63,211 bases of DNA from Heliocybe sulcata. Its lineage: Eukaryota > Basidiomycota > Agaricomycetes > Gloeophyllales > Gloeophyllaceae. Where the stretch lies: the NCBI GenBank assembly GCA_004369045.1, contig ML213507.1, forward strand, positions 700,755 through 763,965. The letters run 5' to 3'. Below, one piece after another: positions 30,247 through 41,512 of the stretch. A program made the position numbers and the translations under genes. Position 1 is the stretch's first letter. Each line of letters starts with the position of its first letter. The notes under the pieces are model-generated. The model searched no databases. It saw only the letters and a program-made list of their open reading frames with translations, and was not told the origin of the DNA.

Positions 30247-31811
30247 CTACTTTGGCATAGGCACAGCAGGTGTCCGCCGGATTATGTACCCGATGCGCCG
30301 AAACCAATGGCTCAAGCTGCGGAGAAACCCCTGGATCCTGCCTTCGTCGCGAGGGACGACTCTGGAACGCAGCTTGGTCGTGGTGAGAGTCTTGCGGATC
30401 TCAGCGAACCTTTTGGAGACCTCCTCCATGGTCGGCCGTTTGTCGGGCTCTTCCTGGACCATGTCGTTGACGAGGGGCTCCAGGAATTCGAAGCCTTTAT
30501 TCAGCTGCAAGCAAGGACGGTATTAGAGGAGCGGTATCATGCTATTCGAACGTCTTACCTCTATGAGCCGTTTTCGAATGACGTTGCCAAGATAGTACAC
30601 GTCCGTCGGAAAGGGATTGCACTTCTTCGTCGGGTTACGTTCTAAAGCAGCATCCTGATGCTCCGGCGCCGACCTGTCGCCACCCGGCACAATATCTTCC
30701 ATAGGGGGCATGTCCTCCGCCTGGTAACGACGAGTTAACCCGAAGTCTATAAGATAGTACTTAACAGGCCGTTGGGTGCGGGTGTAATGTTTCGCATCGC
30801 CCTTGAAGTCTCTTGCGCGCCTGATTCGGACGGGGTGGAATGAATTTGGATACAGAGAAGAAGGATCCAGCATGATGTTGCGCCATGTGCAATCTCTGCG
30901 CACGGTCTGAGTTCATTTCCTAAACTGATTTGTATAACCGCTCACACCTATGCGCTATAAAGTTTTTGTGCATGAAGTGCAAGCCCTACGGATGCTCTGC
31001 AGTCGGTAATCGTAACGAGTCCCGACCAAATAGACTTACCTCGATACACTGGTGGATGAAGGAGATCACTTCTCCGAAAGTATCAAACGGAGGGTCATCC
31101 CACATCCGCAAGAATGGCATCACAATGATTTGAAGCTCTTCATCGTCTGGCACGTCCAGCGCTTCGTAGATCGGCACACAATGGTTCTCAGGGTCGTCGC
31201 GATATTGATCTGATGACAGCAGTATTCCAAGCTGTCTCTCTTGCGACGCGTAGACCCTTGAAATACGCTTTAGAGCGACAATAGCACCGTCGGAAGTACG
31301 AACAGCGTCCACCACTTGTGCATACTGTTCTGGGATTGAGTACTATCGGAGTCAGAGGCACATATATATCACGCACCGCAGATCTTTGTCCGTCTTCACA
31401 TTCATAGCGAGCTCTCCCAGTGCCGGCCCACGACGGTCTCCAGTCATGGGCATAACGAGGTCGTAACATGTACCCTTGCATCTTGAGCCATTGCTGATGT
31501 TTTCGCCACCAGAGCTCGAAGGGACCAAGCTCCTTCTGGACGTCGGGAGGAACGGCTTGAGACGGGTCTGTCTCTGCGGGCATCGCAGACGGCAGAGGAG
31601 GAGAACCTCCGTTCGAGGAGTGCAAACTGGGGTCCTGCCCGACGTGAACCATCAGATGGACAGAGACGTAAATGTGACAAACAGAGCCAAACATGGACCT
31701 ATACGCGTCCATGTCTCCGCCGCCCTGCCCTTCGTTCTCAGATTGAAGGGCAGATCTTTGCCAGATATTGCTTGGGAGCTTGATTTCTCCCGCTTTTGTT
31801 TTTGTGCCCAA
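30247..31811 (-). CDS. Divergent protein kinase (agaricomycete type)
   Basis: Minus-strand spliced gene. The N-terminal part (from 31811) carries the block LRPRYAHDWRPSWAGTGRAR and CEDGQRSA typical of an expanded agaricomycete kinase group. The ATP-binding lysine is in GAIVALKRIS, the hinge is VMPFLRMWDD, the catalytic loop is RDCTWRNIMLD, the Mg loop is LIDFGLTRR, and the activation segment ends SAPEHQ. The tail is KRPTMEEVSKRF. All core catalytic residues (Lys, Asp, Asn, DFG) are visible, although HRD is altered to RRDC. An intron near 31325-31380 joins RSA to YAQVVDAVR; a 48-base in-frame intron near 31640-31690 is possible. The substrate is unknown. It diverges from the gene at 31969, sharing a ~160-base promoter. 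Confidence 0.85.
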
Positions 31812-31968
31812 ACTGGCTATGACAGGTCCACATGCCGGGCAGGCACCCGCTGACTTTCGTATATATTATAGTACAGTCAAGGCCCGACATCCAAATCCCG
31901 CAGCTGGCTGTTAGGACGTCGACGCAACTTCCCACTTCAACAATTCTTTTTATAAGACGTCCTAAATA

Positions 31969-32797
31969 TGCCCTCAGTCTCTGCAGGCCCGCTGGAGGAA
32001 GCTCGTCAGCATCTGTACCAGGGAATACTCATTCTGTACGATACCAAGGAATCGATCCATGGCATAGACTCAACGATAGTAGCGGACCTGTTGGACATGT
32101 ACAATCAGTAAGCACTGATTGACTTGCTCTTTTCTATTTGGTAGACTCAAGATTTTGGATCTTTGAACAGACTAAACGAGGCACATATAGCTCTCTCGGA
32201 GCGAGAGGCCAAGAAGAAAACCCGGTTGTTCGCGATCTTTCAGGCAAAGGGGCGAGACATCCTGGAACACTGGGAGGATTGCAAAGAATTTAATATCCGC
32301 GTTCAGGTAACGCCTTGTTTTGACTAGCAAGGCATCTACTGATAAACTGCCAGAGCGCCTCGGCGTCCGCAAAAGCAAGAGAAACGGAGGATTTGGTATC
32401 TTCTCCTCCTCCTTTGTCAATGGAACAAGGGGAATCCGAGTCCGTGACCTCTTCTGGCAGCCGCGGATACACCCGTCAGCCGATATACGACTTTGACTCC
32501 CTCAAATTCGCCTTGCCCAATAACTCGACTGCTACAGTCTCCTCGGTCGACTCATTTGCCCCCCTGATGCGAAGAGGCTCAGATACTTCGGACTCCGGAG
32601 GAAGCGACGACGGCTCATCACCCAGAGCTGTGGTCATTCCATTTACTGGTAGACGAGAGTCTGGAGATGAGATTGTGTATTGTCAAGTGTCAAGTGCGTG
32701 ATATTTTTGGTCAACGTGCCGGGACTGACTTGCTTGCTTCAAAGATCCGGCAACTATGAGCTACGATTCTCTTGCCGATGTACTGCGGAATCGCTGA
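31969..32797 (+). CDS. Small Ser-rich protein, unknown function
   Basis: Four exons: 31969-32107 (MPSVSAGPLEEARQHLYQGI), 32171-about 32307 (QLNEAHIALSEREAKKKTRL), about 32353-32695 (SASASAKARETEDLVSS to DEIVYCQVSS) and about 32745-32797 (TMSYDSLADVLRNR-stop). The N-terminal half is helical with charged heptad-like stretches. The third exon is Ser/Asp-rich and low-complexity (DTSDSGGSDDGSS), probably disordered. No domain is recognised. It shares a bidirectional promoter with the kinase. Introns are 45-65 bases with good GT-AG ends, and the frame is kept across all of them, so I consider it a real gene. Confidence 0.7.
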
Positions 32798-35633
32798 GGA
32801 CGTTATTACATGGACTCCTATAATTTATAGACACGCTGGCGTACCGGACACTGTCTCCTCGTTCATTGACGTCTCCCTGCACTTTATAGTCATTCTTTAC
32901 GGACACGCTGTATATAATGTTATGGGTACACATAGGGAATAGACCTCATCTTCATGGCTCATTTCTCTAGAGGGACAAAGACGGCTTCAGGAAGCTTCAG
33001 GCATTGTAAGCGAGGCACGGTCCACGAGACTAGTGTTGGAGACTTGGCCGAGCGCTCAATGTTGCATCTCCGTGCTATGCGTACTGATTTTGTGGACCCT
33101 TCGCAACGCCGACACCCAAGATGCATAGATCGGCAACAAGCCTCCAAGTCAACGTCGAACATTGTGGCTCAGCGCACTGGACCCCGGACACCTAAGAAGC
33201 ACACAATTTGCTTCCGTTGGCAAATCGAGATCTGCCGGACGCTGATCGCCGATCAATCGATCGCATCTTTTCCCGGAGGAAGCTGTGTGGCTGTGTGGGT
33301 CGCAGTTGCCACGGCCGCGGGAAGGCGCAGAGGAACCGCTGGCAAAATTCATTGTCAAATCTTTGCTCTGACATTGTAACAATGCAACTGGCGCAACTTG
33401 CACAAAGTATGCACGTTGCATGTCCTCGTTCATGCTGATTCGTGTTGGATCCGAGGATTCAAGTAACTACGTGTGGATGCCGTGGTTCTTTGCAACTATT
33501 CAGATCTGCGATAATCTATGCGCATTAATATTGGCATATCCTGCAATCGGACCGTTTTGTCTGCGACAGATGAACCGGCCACCAGAGCTTATCAGGCCGC
33601 AGATGCTTGCAAGGCAGTGAATCGCCGCATGACGACGCGCCATATCGTCAGTATCACAATTGTTTGTCTATCGGCTCTATCATGACGCTCAGTAGCAGAG
33701 AAGTCCTTGCGACCCAGTACAACGTCCACCGGTACAAAGTTGCCAAAGTCGTCAACGAAAACTGCGCCCTATGAATTTGTTCTTGAGCGGTCGTGTTAAC
33801 CGAGCGTCCCGAGCTACTGTCTCGCCACTCGGTGATGCGCTACTGCAGAAGTTTCATGAAACAAAAGACATCCGCTCCCGTGACCATGGTACCCCACTAT
33901 CTACGCGTCCAAAAGCCGCTCATATTAGTACCCGGAAGAACTGTGGCTGATTGCCTATCGTCCGTCGCGCCGCTGCAGTGACAGAGACAGCATACGCGGG
34001 CTATCAAATAATCCGCGAGAAACAATTGCAACGAACACTGGCATGAAAAATGATAACGCTGGTCAGGTGCCGGACGAGGAATCACCGTGAGCGTCACGGC
34101 AGGCGTTCATGATCATGCCATTAACCGAAGAGTTTCCAACTCCAAAGAGCGAACAAGAGCGCAGCAGACCGTGTTCCTGTCGTAAGTCTTTGTTACAGCG
34201 CTCCACTTACCCAAAATGCTGACCGCTCCCGACGACAAAGGCGTCGCATCAGGAGCACCGCTGGCAGGGGGGCCGGGCACCTCCCTTGCAATGTGGAAAC
34301 GTGATTAGCCCATGGCCGTACGTAAATAGACCCGAGTGATCCATTGTGCCCAAGTGGTATACTGACGACGCGGGATCCGAAGACACAGCCAGCATTACCG
34401 TAACAGAAACGCCTATGCCATCTTCGCTGTTCAGGAAGCGCTAATGATGGCTTCAATCAATGTCGTATTGCAGAATTCGGCACAAAGGGCGGCGGTAACA
34501 ATGACCGGAAAGCGCTAGAAGGACAGACGCAGGAGTACAGCGACCTGCAAGGGGCAGCGCGTAGATATGTTTGAGAGCCCGGACCGTACAACCAGGGGGG
34601 TGGACCGAGCTGCTATGGCATCCGATAGTTAGGCCTAAAGGTACCTTACATTGCGACAGACAACGTAGTCCATTGACAAGCAACGATCTCCCTCTCGAAA
34701 TTGTTTTTATCGTCGCCACGGGAAACGAGGTCTTCCAAGACCGCCAACGCGTTGGACAGGATATTCCTACATCGCAGCTATGAGTGGTTACAATCTTTTG
34801 TGGGCGTGCGCCAGCGTTGGACATGTCCAGTCCTATACGTCCGCCCACCGGGCCCGATCCTGACGCCTTCGCGTACTTGTAGCGTACATACAACACCACG
34901 CATTGTCGCGGCAGGAGAAGGAAATTCCTGCGCCGTTGCGACTCCTCGACTCCGTCGTCACGCGTCAGCCTCCGACCCAAGCGCGAGGCGTCAAACAGCT
35001 ACGTTTTTGAAAACCAGTACGAACTCTGGAAGCCGGTTTATTCGTCATTGAGCCCAGTCAGCCCAGGAAGCAAGCTACGATCCAGCACAACACCATAGAA
35101 AAGGGGAGGACGCAGAGAGCGCGTGGGGGACGTCCTGCGCCAGCGCCGACGACGGTGGGAAATCTGCAAATTGCTCGCCTCTTCACCAAGCGACGCTCGT
35201 CCAAGCGCGCTGTGGACCGGTCATCTCTTACGTCTACTTGTTGCCGTATTGCGTGGACTGCAACCTCCTGCTATGTTCACGGGCTGAACACCGACACTGC
35301 AGTCGACGTGCAATTTTTACTCCGCCGCTGGACGTAGCTGGACCTTGGTAAGCTCAAGGCCTTTATTAACCAAGGCCTTCCACAGAGACTCGTGGCATCA
35401 AACCGGCGTCGAGGAGGCGACTGAGAGTCTGAATTACGTCGCGCCATACTGTTGTACACGGACGCACAGTTAAGTCTTTTGCGCCGAAAATTGTTGCTCT
35501 CGAGGAGGGGCGTGTAGTCCGTATAGCGAAGAGCATGCGGCCCGCAGACAGTGGAGCTTCGCGGGGAACCGCTAAAGGTGCTCCAAGACAACCACGAGTC
35601 AACTACGGTCAAGCGCACTTTCCCTCTCTATCA
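32798..35633. other. 2.8 kb without a recognisable gene
   Basis: Many open frames of 60-175 codons overlap on both strands without introns, motifs or a consistent coding strand. The longest (34453-34980, minus) is arginine-rich and looks like chance. Possibly decayed sequence; I see nothing I can name. Confidence 0.5.
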
Positions 35634-37321
35634 TCATTCCTGGACGACTGCAATCTCCCCCTCATCCTCCCCCTGCCTGCCTCCAACCGCAATCCTCAAC
35701 CCAGCCCATATCGCATCGACCATAGCCGCCCCGTTCGCCATCCCAAACACTAACGTCGAGGCGTAGAAAAAGTTCGCGTTCCCCGTGCCCTGGTCTAGCC
35801 AGAGCGAGTGGAACAGAGGGAGCAGGAGGGCGGCGTGCAGGTGGAGGAGGGTGGTGACGAGTGGGTGGTAGAGGTCTGCAAGGGATTAATAAGATGTAAG
35901 TCTTAGAAAAACCTGGAGGGCAGGAAGAAGGAGAGGCCTACATGGATAGGTCTCAGGGAATAGCGCATACATGCTGAGGAATAGGCCAGGGTCGGCAAGG
36001 GTCAGGTACGGCTTGAACATGCCTAGAACGCCAAGGAGGGCGAAGGAGGCGAAGAGAGGGTCGTGTCTGTAGAATCGCGTATGAGCATAGTTCGACAGAC
36101 AGCGTTATAAAACAGGACTGAGCGAGATTAGACGAGACGTACTGAAACTTTAGGCATATCGGCGCAACATACATCAATAAATGTACCTGTGACGCGTTAG
36201 TCAGAAGAATGATTCCAGAGGGTACAAGTTGGGGGAAGACACACGGAGAAGACCATGAGGAAGAAGGGTCGGAAGTGATCGAACATCTCTGTGAAGAAGT
36301 ACCACCACAGACCAGGATTCGGTGTAAGGTCCGGCAGCGTCAGCCTAGTGTGCATCTCCGTTAGCTTAGGGCTCGCCAGCAGGTAATGAAAGGACGAACA
36401 CGACACCCCATGTCTTCTCCACCCATCCCCATCCGCCTGCCACCGTTGTACAACATAGGCTCATGATCGCAGAGTACACCAAAAACTCCCCAATATACGA
36501 TAATGCAGTGCTTAGGGATGCCTTCGGGTTCCGGTACGCGATGAAGACTTTTGGATTCACGAGATGTGAGTGGGGAGAGGATAGAAGTAGGAGGATAAAT
36601 GGAGGTAGGAGTAGGACGGAGTGTAGGGAGAGGTGCAGAAGAATCGATGCGAAGAATAGAGCAGGGGAGGCACGGCCTACGGTTCAGGACTGGGTTAGGG
36701 TAGGGACGCGGAAGTGCAGAAATATTATTGACCTTTGCAGGCAAAGAGCAGCGCGAGGAGTTGGAGCATATTCTCAAAGGACGCAGTAGAGAGGGCAAGG
36801 TTTGGAAGGAAGAGGTACGGGTTGAAAAGGTATCTGCCGCGAGGATGTGTTCGGTGACAAGCAGTGATCGATGACGAAGAAGACCGAACATACGCGGCAG
36901 CTATGAGTGTATCCCTCGAGCTGGATTCCAAGGTCTGGCGTTCCCGCCATATTCCTACCAAGGCCCATGCGCCTAGCGCATCAACCAGAGTCCACACCAG
37001 TCGACACAGAAATCGAGACGTCGGGAGAACAGTTGTGAACAGGGACAAGTACAGCGGCGACTACTAGCGAACAGCCTTTACACATGTGAGCACCCGAGCC
37101 ATATTCGATCCACATACATGATAAAATGCCCCTCCGGAGTATGGGTCTACGTCGTGCTTATAGAGGAATATCCCCTCCTGCAGCCGCACGTATGAATTTG
37201 TGGGCGAAGACAGCTGGTGGTCATGGTCGAGCTCCAGAGAATCGACATAAGGAGTTACGGCGAGCAACAGCCTGCATAGTACGAGAAGGGAGAAAGAGAG
37301 CCGGAAGTCCTTCCAATTCAT
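35634..37321 (-). CDS. GPI transamidase subunit PIG-U/CDC91
   Basis: Minus-strand, multi-exon, multipass ER membrane protein of the GPI-transamidase complex, which attaches GPI anchors to secreted proteins. The N-terminus is [20 protein letters not shown] and the family signature is [21 protein letters not shown]. Next come [20 protein letters not shown] with [13 protein letters not shown], then [21 protein letters not shown] diagnostic block [20 protein letters not shown] with [10 protein letters not shown] lies near 36250-36330, then [20 protein letters not shown]. The C-terminal exon is [20 protein letters not shown] to GEIAVVQE-stop at 35634. An upstream in-frame ATG at 37378 is possible, but Met at 37321 sits best against the family start. 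No lesion is seen. Confidence 0.9.
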
Positions 37322-38167
37322 GCAGGGTTCATCCAGCGAATGGGTCGCGATGTGGCTGCTACGCGGATGTGGCTGCATCGAGATTCGAACGGAGGTCCAC
37401 GGATTAAAAAGAAGGTCTCTATGCTCTCACGTATGTTTTCCGTGGTCTTGTGCATGTCATTGACGAACTGAAGCCTCCAGGTCCATCTCATATCCCGTCT
37501 CCAAAGCCTCTATTCGTTTGTCTCTGATCTTCTGCGTAAATACCTAATGGCTTACCATTCCTTGCGCCCGCGAATACCGATGTCCCCTATTCATCTAGGT
37601 TGTTTAGTAAACAATGTTTACGTGGTCCACGGTCCTCCGTTCTCATCCACGGCGTCGATGTCGTATCGTTGAGGCCTGTAGGCTTGTCGGAGAACTTATT
37701 CTTCAAACCCAGTGAAAACTGGATTCATCAGGGTACATCAGGTTACATTCCCATGCATTCGCAAACATCGGCACCCATAAACTAAGCTGCCGATTTCCAT
37801 TTCCTCGATGATGTCAGATCGGAGCCGTTCATAATTTTGTAAATGTCACGCAATTGTAGACAGTTGTCATTTACAGCGTCTACAGCATCGTTAATGTCAT
37901 TAGCATTCCAATGCAATCGTGCAATTCCATTGCATTGACACGCCTAGGTCCCTTATTTCTGCCAAGTCACCCGTTTCGCGCAGTCCCTTGTGCAGGGCAG
38001 TCCCTGCTGCGCCTCTGCTGTCTGGATTAGTCTTGGGTTATTGGGCTGTGCTTATTACGCTCTGAAGTCTGTAATGCGAGCTCAGTCGGTTGCAACCGCG
38101 TTACGAGGGAATGCTTTCTCTCTGAATAAAATACTATAGATATATATCCCGGGCGCCAGGTTCTTAA

Positions 38168-38257
38168 TTGCTTGTGGTGTAATGGTTACACCACGTTCGG
38201 GTAAAGTGACAATTACTGACATTTCTGGAGGGCGCGGGTTCGATTCCTGCTGGTGTC
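38168..38257 (+). other. tRNA-like sequence with A and B boxes (pseudogene or SINE head)
   Basis: TGGTGTAATGG (38175-38185) fits an A box and GGTTCGATTCC (38237-38247) is a perfect B box within a near-complete T arm (GCGGG/CCTGC). The middle contains TTCGGGT, resembling a tRNA-Pro anticodon loop. However, the 5' and 3' acceptor strands do not pair, so a functional tRNA is not supported. A decayed intron-bearing tRNA or a tRNA-derived SINE fits better. Confidence 0.45.
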
Positions 38258-38348
38258 TATATTTTGTTTAACTCGATGAGCAATTCCATTGACATTCCAT
38301 TTACCATAATCCTGGGATGGTTATGAATGGACACTGATGGGTTTCTGA

Positions 38349-38419
38349 CCCATCAGAACCCAGGACCCGTATGATCGACCCATTAAATTATGAGAATGGG
38401 TTCGAATGGGTTCTGATGG
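38349..38419. repeat. Short inverted repeat
   Basis: CCATCAGAACCC (38350-38361) and GGGTTCTGATGG (38408-38419) form a 12-base inverted repeat; GATGGG/CCCATC words also occur just before and after. It lies 100 bases downstream of the tRNA-like segment and may belong to the same SINE-like unit. Confidence 0.5.
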
Positions 38420-39879
38420 ATCGGGTTTTCACTGGGCTTCAAACTCCAGCCATGTCGTCGTGGATCGAGTCCGCCATACCCACACTCACGTGGGTATTGG
38501 TATTATACTAAAATCAGTGATCACCCTGACCTGGACAAACACACAGAAAATTGTTTGGGACGAAGTATATCTGAATTGCGGCAGTTACGTGACCACTTAT
38601 CCGGCTCCAAGCAGTCCGGACCTGTCGCGTACGCAGGCTGTCCTGCTTTAAATTTCCTATCCTCACTGGCATGCATTACAAATTGTTTGTATATCGGCCT
38701 CGGTTTCGGCATAGGGCTTGCACGGGGCTTCCTGTTGAAGGTGCCCCAGCGGCCCTCGAAACGCGTCAGAGAAACGATCTTTCTTATAAGAACTTTACGC
38801 AGGATTTTATGCTTGACGGAGAACAGGGCAGTTCCTCCTGCTACCTGATGCTCACTATTATGGAGCCCGCAGACTGGGGCGGGCGCTTGAGATTGTAAAG
38901 AGCGGACATCTGCTGAAGATTTTTGTGACCCAGAGAGCCGCAGGCATGGATAAAATTCTTATCCAGACACAGGAAGGTGTGTACTCCTCAGGATTTCATC
39001 ATATCACGTTGCTGCGACCAGTCAATCACATTCATCTGATCTAGAACTGCTCGGTTTCAAGGAGCACTGCGACACACCACTCTGACCTGCTCCCACCAGA
39101 GGACTTAGTGCGGACATAAGAGCCGTCTACAGAGAGTGAGAAAGCTGAAGTCAAGGAATTTCACTGCGCTTCGAAGCTTCTGATATCACTGCCACCGTAA
39201 CTTCGATTTTGGAAGCCCTCTGGTTAGGTGACCGAGCGAGTAACGTACATACAGCTTCGCGGGATTCTCTGGGAATAGAGTATGATATGGGTGCGTGATC
39301 CAGTGGAGTTACGTCGGCTTTTGCTTGCGTCGCCGTATTGAGCATGGGCAGCCGGTTATCGACCTCTGGTACGGAGCCTTTTCACTAACCTAGGATTCTC
39401 CAACGCATCCAGGCTGGGTACAGAAGTGTGTATAAAGGGCCTCTTGGCATCAGAGTCGGAGGAAGCCTTGGTTCGCGCGCGATATCACTGGACGGCTTCA
39501 CATCGCAAACCGCGGGTATCGCGTTCCTTCGTGTCCGTATGGTAAACCGGCCGGGCTAAGGCGAGAGGATTCACCTGCACCTCCGTATAAATGGACAGGT
39601 AGCAATGAGGAATTGGTTCGCCTATAATGCAGATAGATCCCAAGGTGGTGTCGGCATCTTTTCAGGATTAAATACACGATCCACAAGCATGGGTTGGTTG
39701 GGTACACTATCGGTACATTAAATCTATGGTAGTTTTTGATTCTATTGGAAGTACTCCTAACCGTCGATAGCCCTGCTACGAGGGTTGCTGGAGTGAGCGC
39801 TAGCTAGGACGCGTTATTTGCAATGTTTGACTGAAACAAAACCCAAAAGTGAAATAACACAGAGAAAGGAGCGCATGGT

Positions 39880-41512
39880 CTACTCATAAACGTAGCAGAG
39901 ATAACCGCCGGTCGTATTCATCACGTCGTGGACTGTCATCTCTGGGAACATGCCGTCAGTGGGCATCGTCGCGTTTAACTGCGTTAATCGAGTTAGCTAA
40001 CCACAACGCCTTTACGGTGGGAGCGTACTCACGCCCAACAAGGGTGGTGCCCCACTCGGCCACATTTCATACTCGTCGTAATTTGCGATCACTTGCACAC
40101 TTCCACCCTGGAAAGTCCAGAAGTTCACCGGGTCGTAGCGTTGCCAGTCGTACCAGATCTTATCGACCATCTACAGGGAGATAGTCAAGCAAGCGTTACG
40201 CAGTACGGCAGGAAGAGACTTACAGCATGATGCAGCCAGAACAATGGATCTAAAAGACATAATTGAATGATGCCTTGATAGCCTCTCGATGCACGTTCAC
40301 TCACCATTGGCAGAAAACGTGGGACCCGAGATACACTCGGGAGGCGCATCTGTGGGACACTGGCCACCAAGATCACTGGATACGTCAACCACGAGTAAGA
40401 AAGCAATCTCTGGCACCACGAATACGACGAAACACACCCTCCGACGATCACATGCAGACTGTTATGTGAACCCTGGCAGCCGAAAGTTAGGCAGTCCGAA
40501 CAGCCCGACTAGGATGCTTCCTCACCGTGAATGCTCCCAGATAACGCTGGAATCCAATCATATCGCCTCTGAAGCCTGAGACCATCTTTTGAATCTCTTC
40601 GGCGGTGAAGGTGTCGTTCGCATAAAGTTCAGGATCAGGGGCGTAGGGCTTTGGGAGAGTCAAGTGCGGCTGTAACGTGAAATTTCGACGCAGAACGTGG
40701 GGCGTGGGGTAAGACAACTTGAAGCCAGCGAAGCCGCCATCCGTGACAGCGTAGTCCTTGGAGGGGTCACCCCATCCTCCGAGACCACTGATGAGATCCG
40801 GATCTTTCCAGAACTCGGAGCCCTCAAAGTCGTGAGCGTCTAGGTGCGTTCCACGCGTGAGTATGAGAACGTGAATCCTGATTGTACCCGACATACCCAT
40901 CGTCCAATCCCAGTAGGGGTGTATGCCTTTGAAACCGCACCTGTCCCTGAGGAGCGTCTCGTACGTGTTCACATACCACCTGTGCCAAGGGAGGAGCAAC
41001 GCCGTGTAATGAATCTAAAGTCCGCAGATGTGAATAAGAACTGGATGTAGCACAGCGCGACAACCACTGACCTTGCTATTAAGATCCATATGGATATACA
41101 CGAAGTCTGGAACGAGGATAAGCATCCATCTGGAAAGCGACGATAAAGCACTCACCATCGTATAGAGATGCAGACCCATTCACAGGTGGTATATCATCAG
41201 GGAAGACCGTCGGTGTCAGGTCTTGTGAATGCGGTAAATTGCCTAAGCACTGATAAAAGACGGTCAGCTAAGTCCGGTGTAAGAAAGCGATATCAGTCAT
41301 ACATTGACTGCTTGGATGTAATCTGCGCGTTCTTCACGAGACAATTTCCGCCATTCTCGACGGACGACTGGATTGGTGCATTGACCGCTGGTATGACCAC
41401 TCTGTGGCGCAACAAGGACGACCTCAGAGGAATCCTCTACTTGACGAGCTGGTAAGAGCGCCCCAGTCACGGCAAGAACGCCGAGGGCAAACGAAGCAAT
41501 GTTCAAGTACAT
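39880..41512 (-). CDS. Tyrosinase-family type-3 copper oxidase, copy 1
   Basis: Secreted-type tyrosinase with the signal peptide MYLNIASFALGVLAVTGALL. Exons read REWRKLSREERADYIQAVN; CLGNLPHSQDLTPTVFPDDI; DFVYIHMDLNSK; LLLPWHRWYVNTYETLLRDR (Cu-A histidines in IHM, HYT and WHR); PYWDW; GGWGDP; SYPTPHVLRRNFTL; then GSHNSLHVIVGG (Cu-B histidines). CPTDAPPECISGPTFSAN follows, then DPLFWLHHA, MVDKIWYDWQRYDPVNFW, and a last exon ending NTTGGYLCYVYE-stop at 39880. All six copper histidines can be placed. The ~540-codon length suits the short secreted tyrosinase-like group rather than mushroom PPOs with a long C-terminal cap. It may act in phenol or secondary-metabolite oxidation. Copy 2 lies 3.4 kb away in the same orientation. 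Confidence 0.88.

Larger units (their letters stand above)
37322..39879. other. 2.5 kb without a protein gene
   Basis: No coding sequence supported. It contains a Pol III-like A/B box segment (38168-38257) and a short inverted repeat near 38349-38419. Trinucleotide-like GCATT/CAATG words occur around 37850-37940. Confidence 0.5.

Noticed and set aside
34453-34980. 175-codon minus-strand frame
   Set aside because: Composition is Arg/Ser/Cys-rich without domains, with equally long frames opposite it; looks like chance.
38168-38257. Functional tRNA-Pro(CGG)
   Set aside because: Acceptor strands do not pair and no clean anticodon stem can be drawn even allowing an intron.
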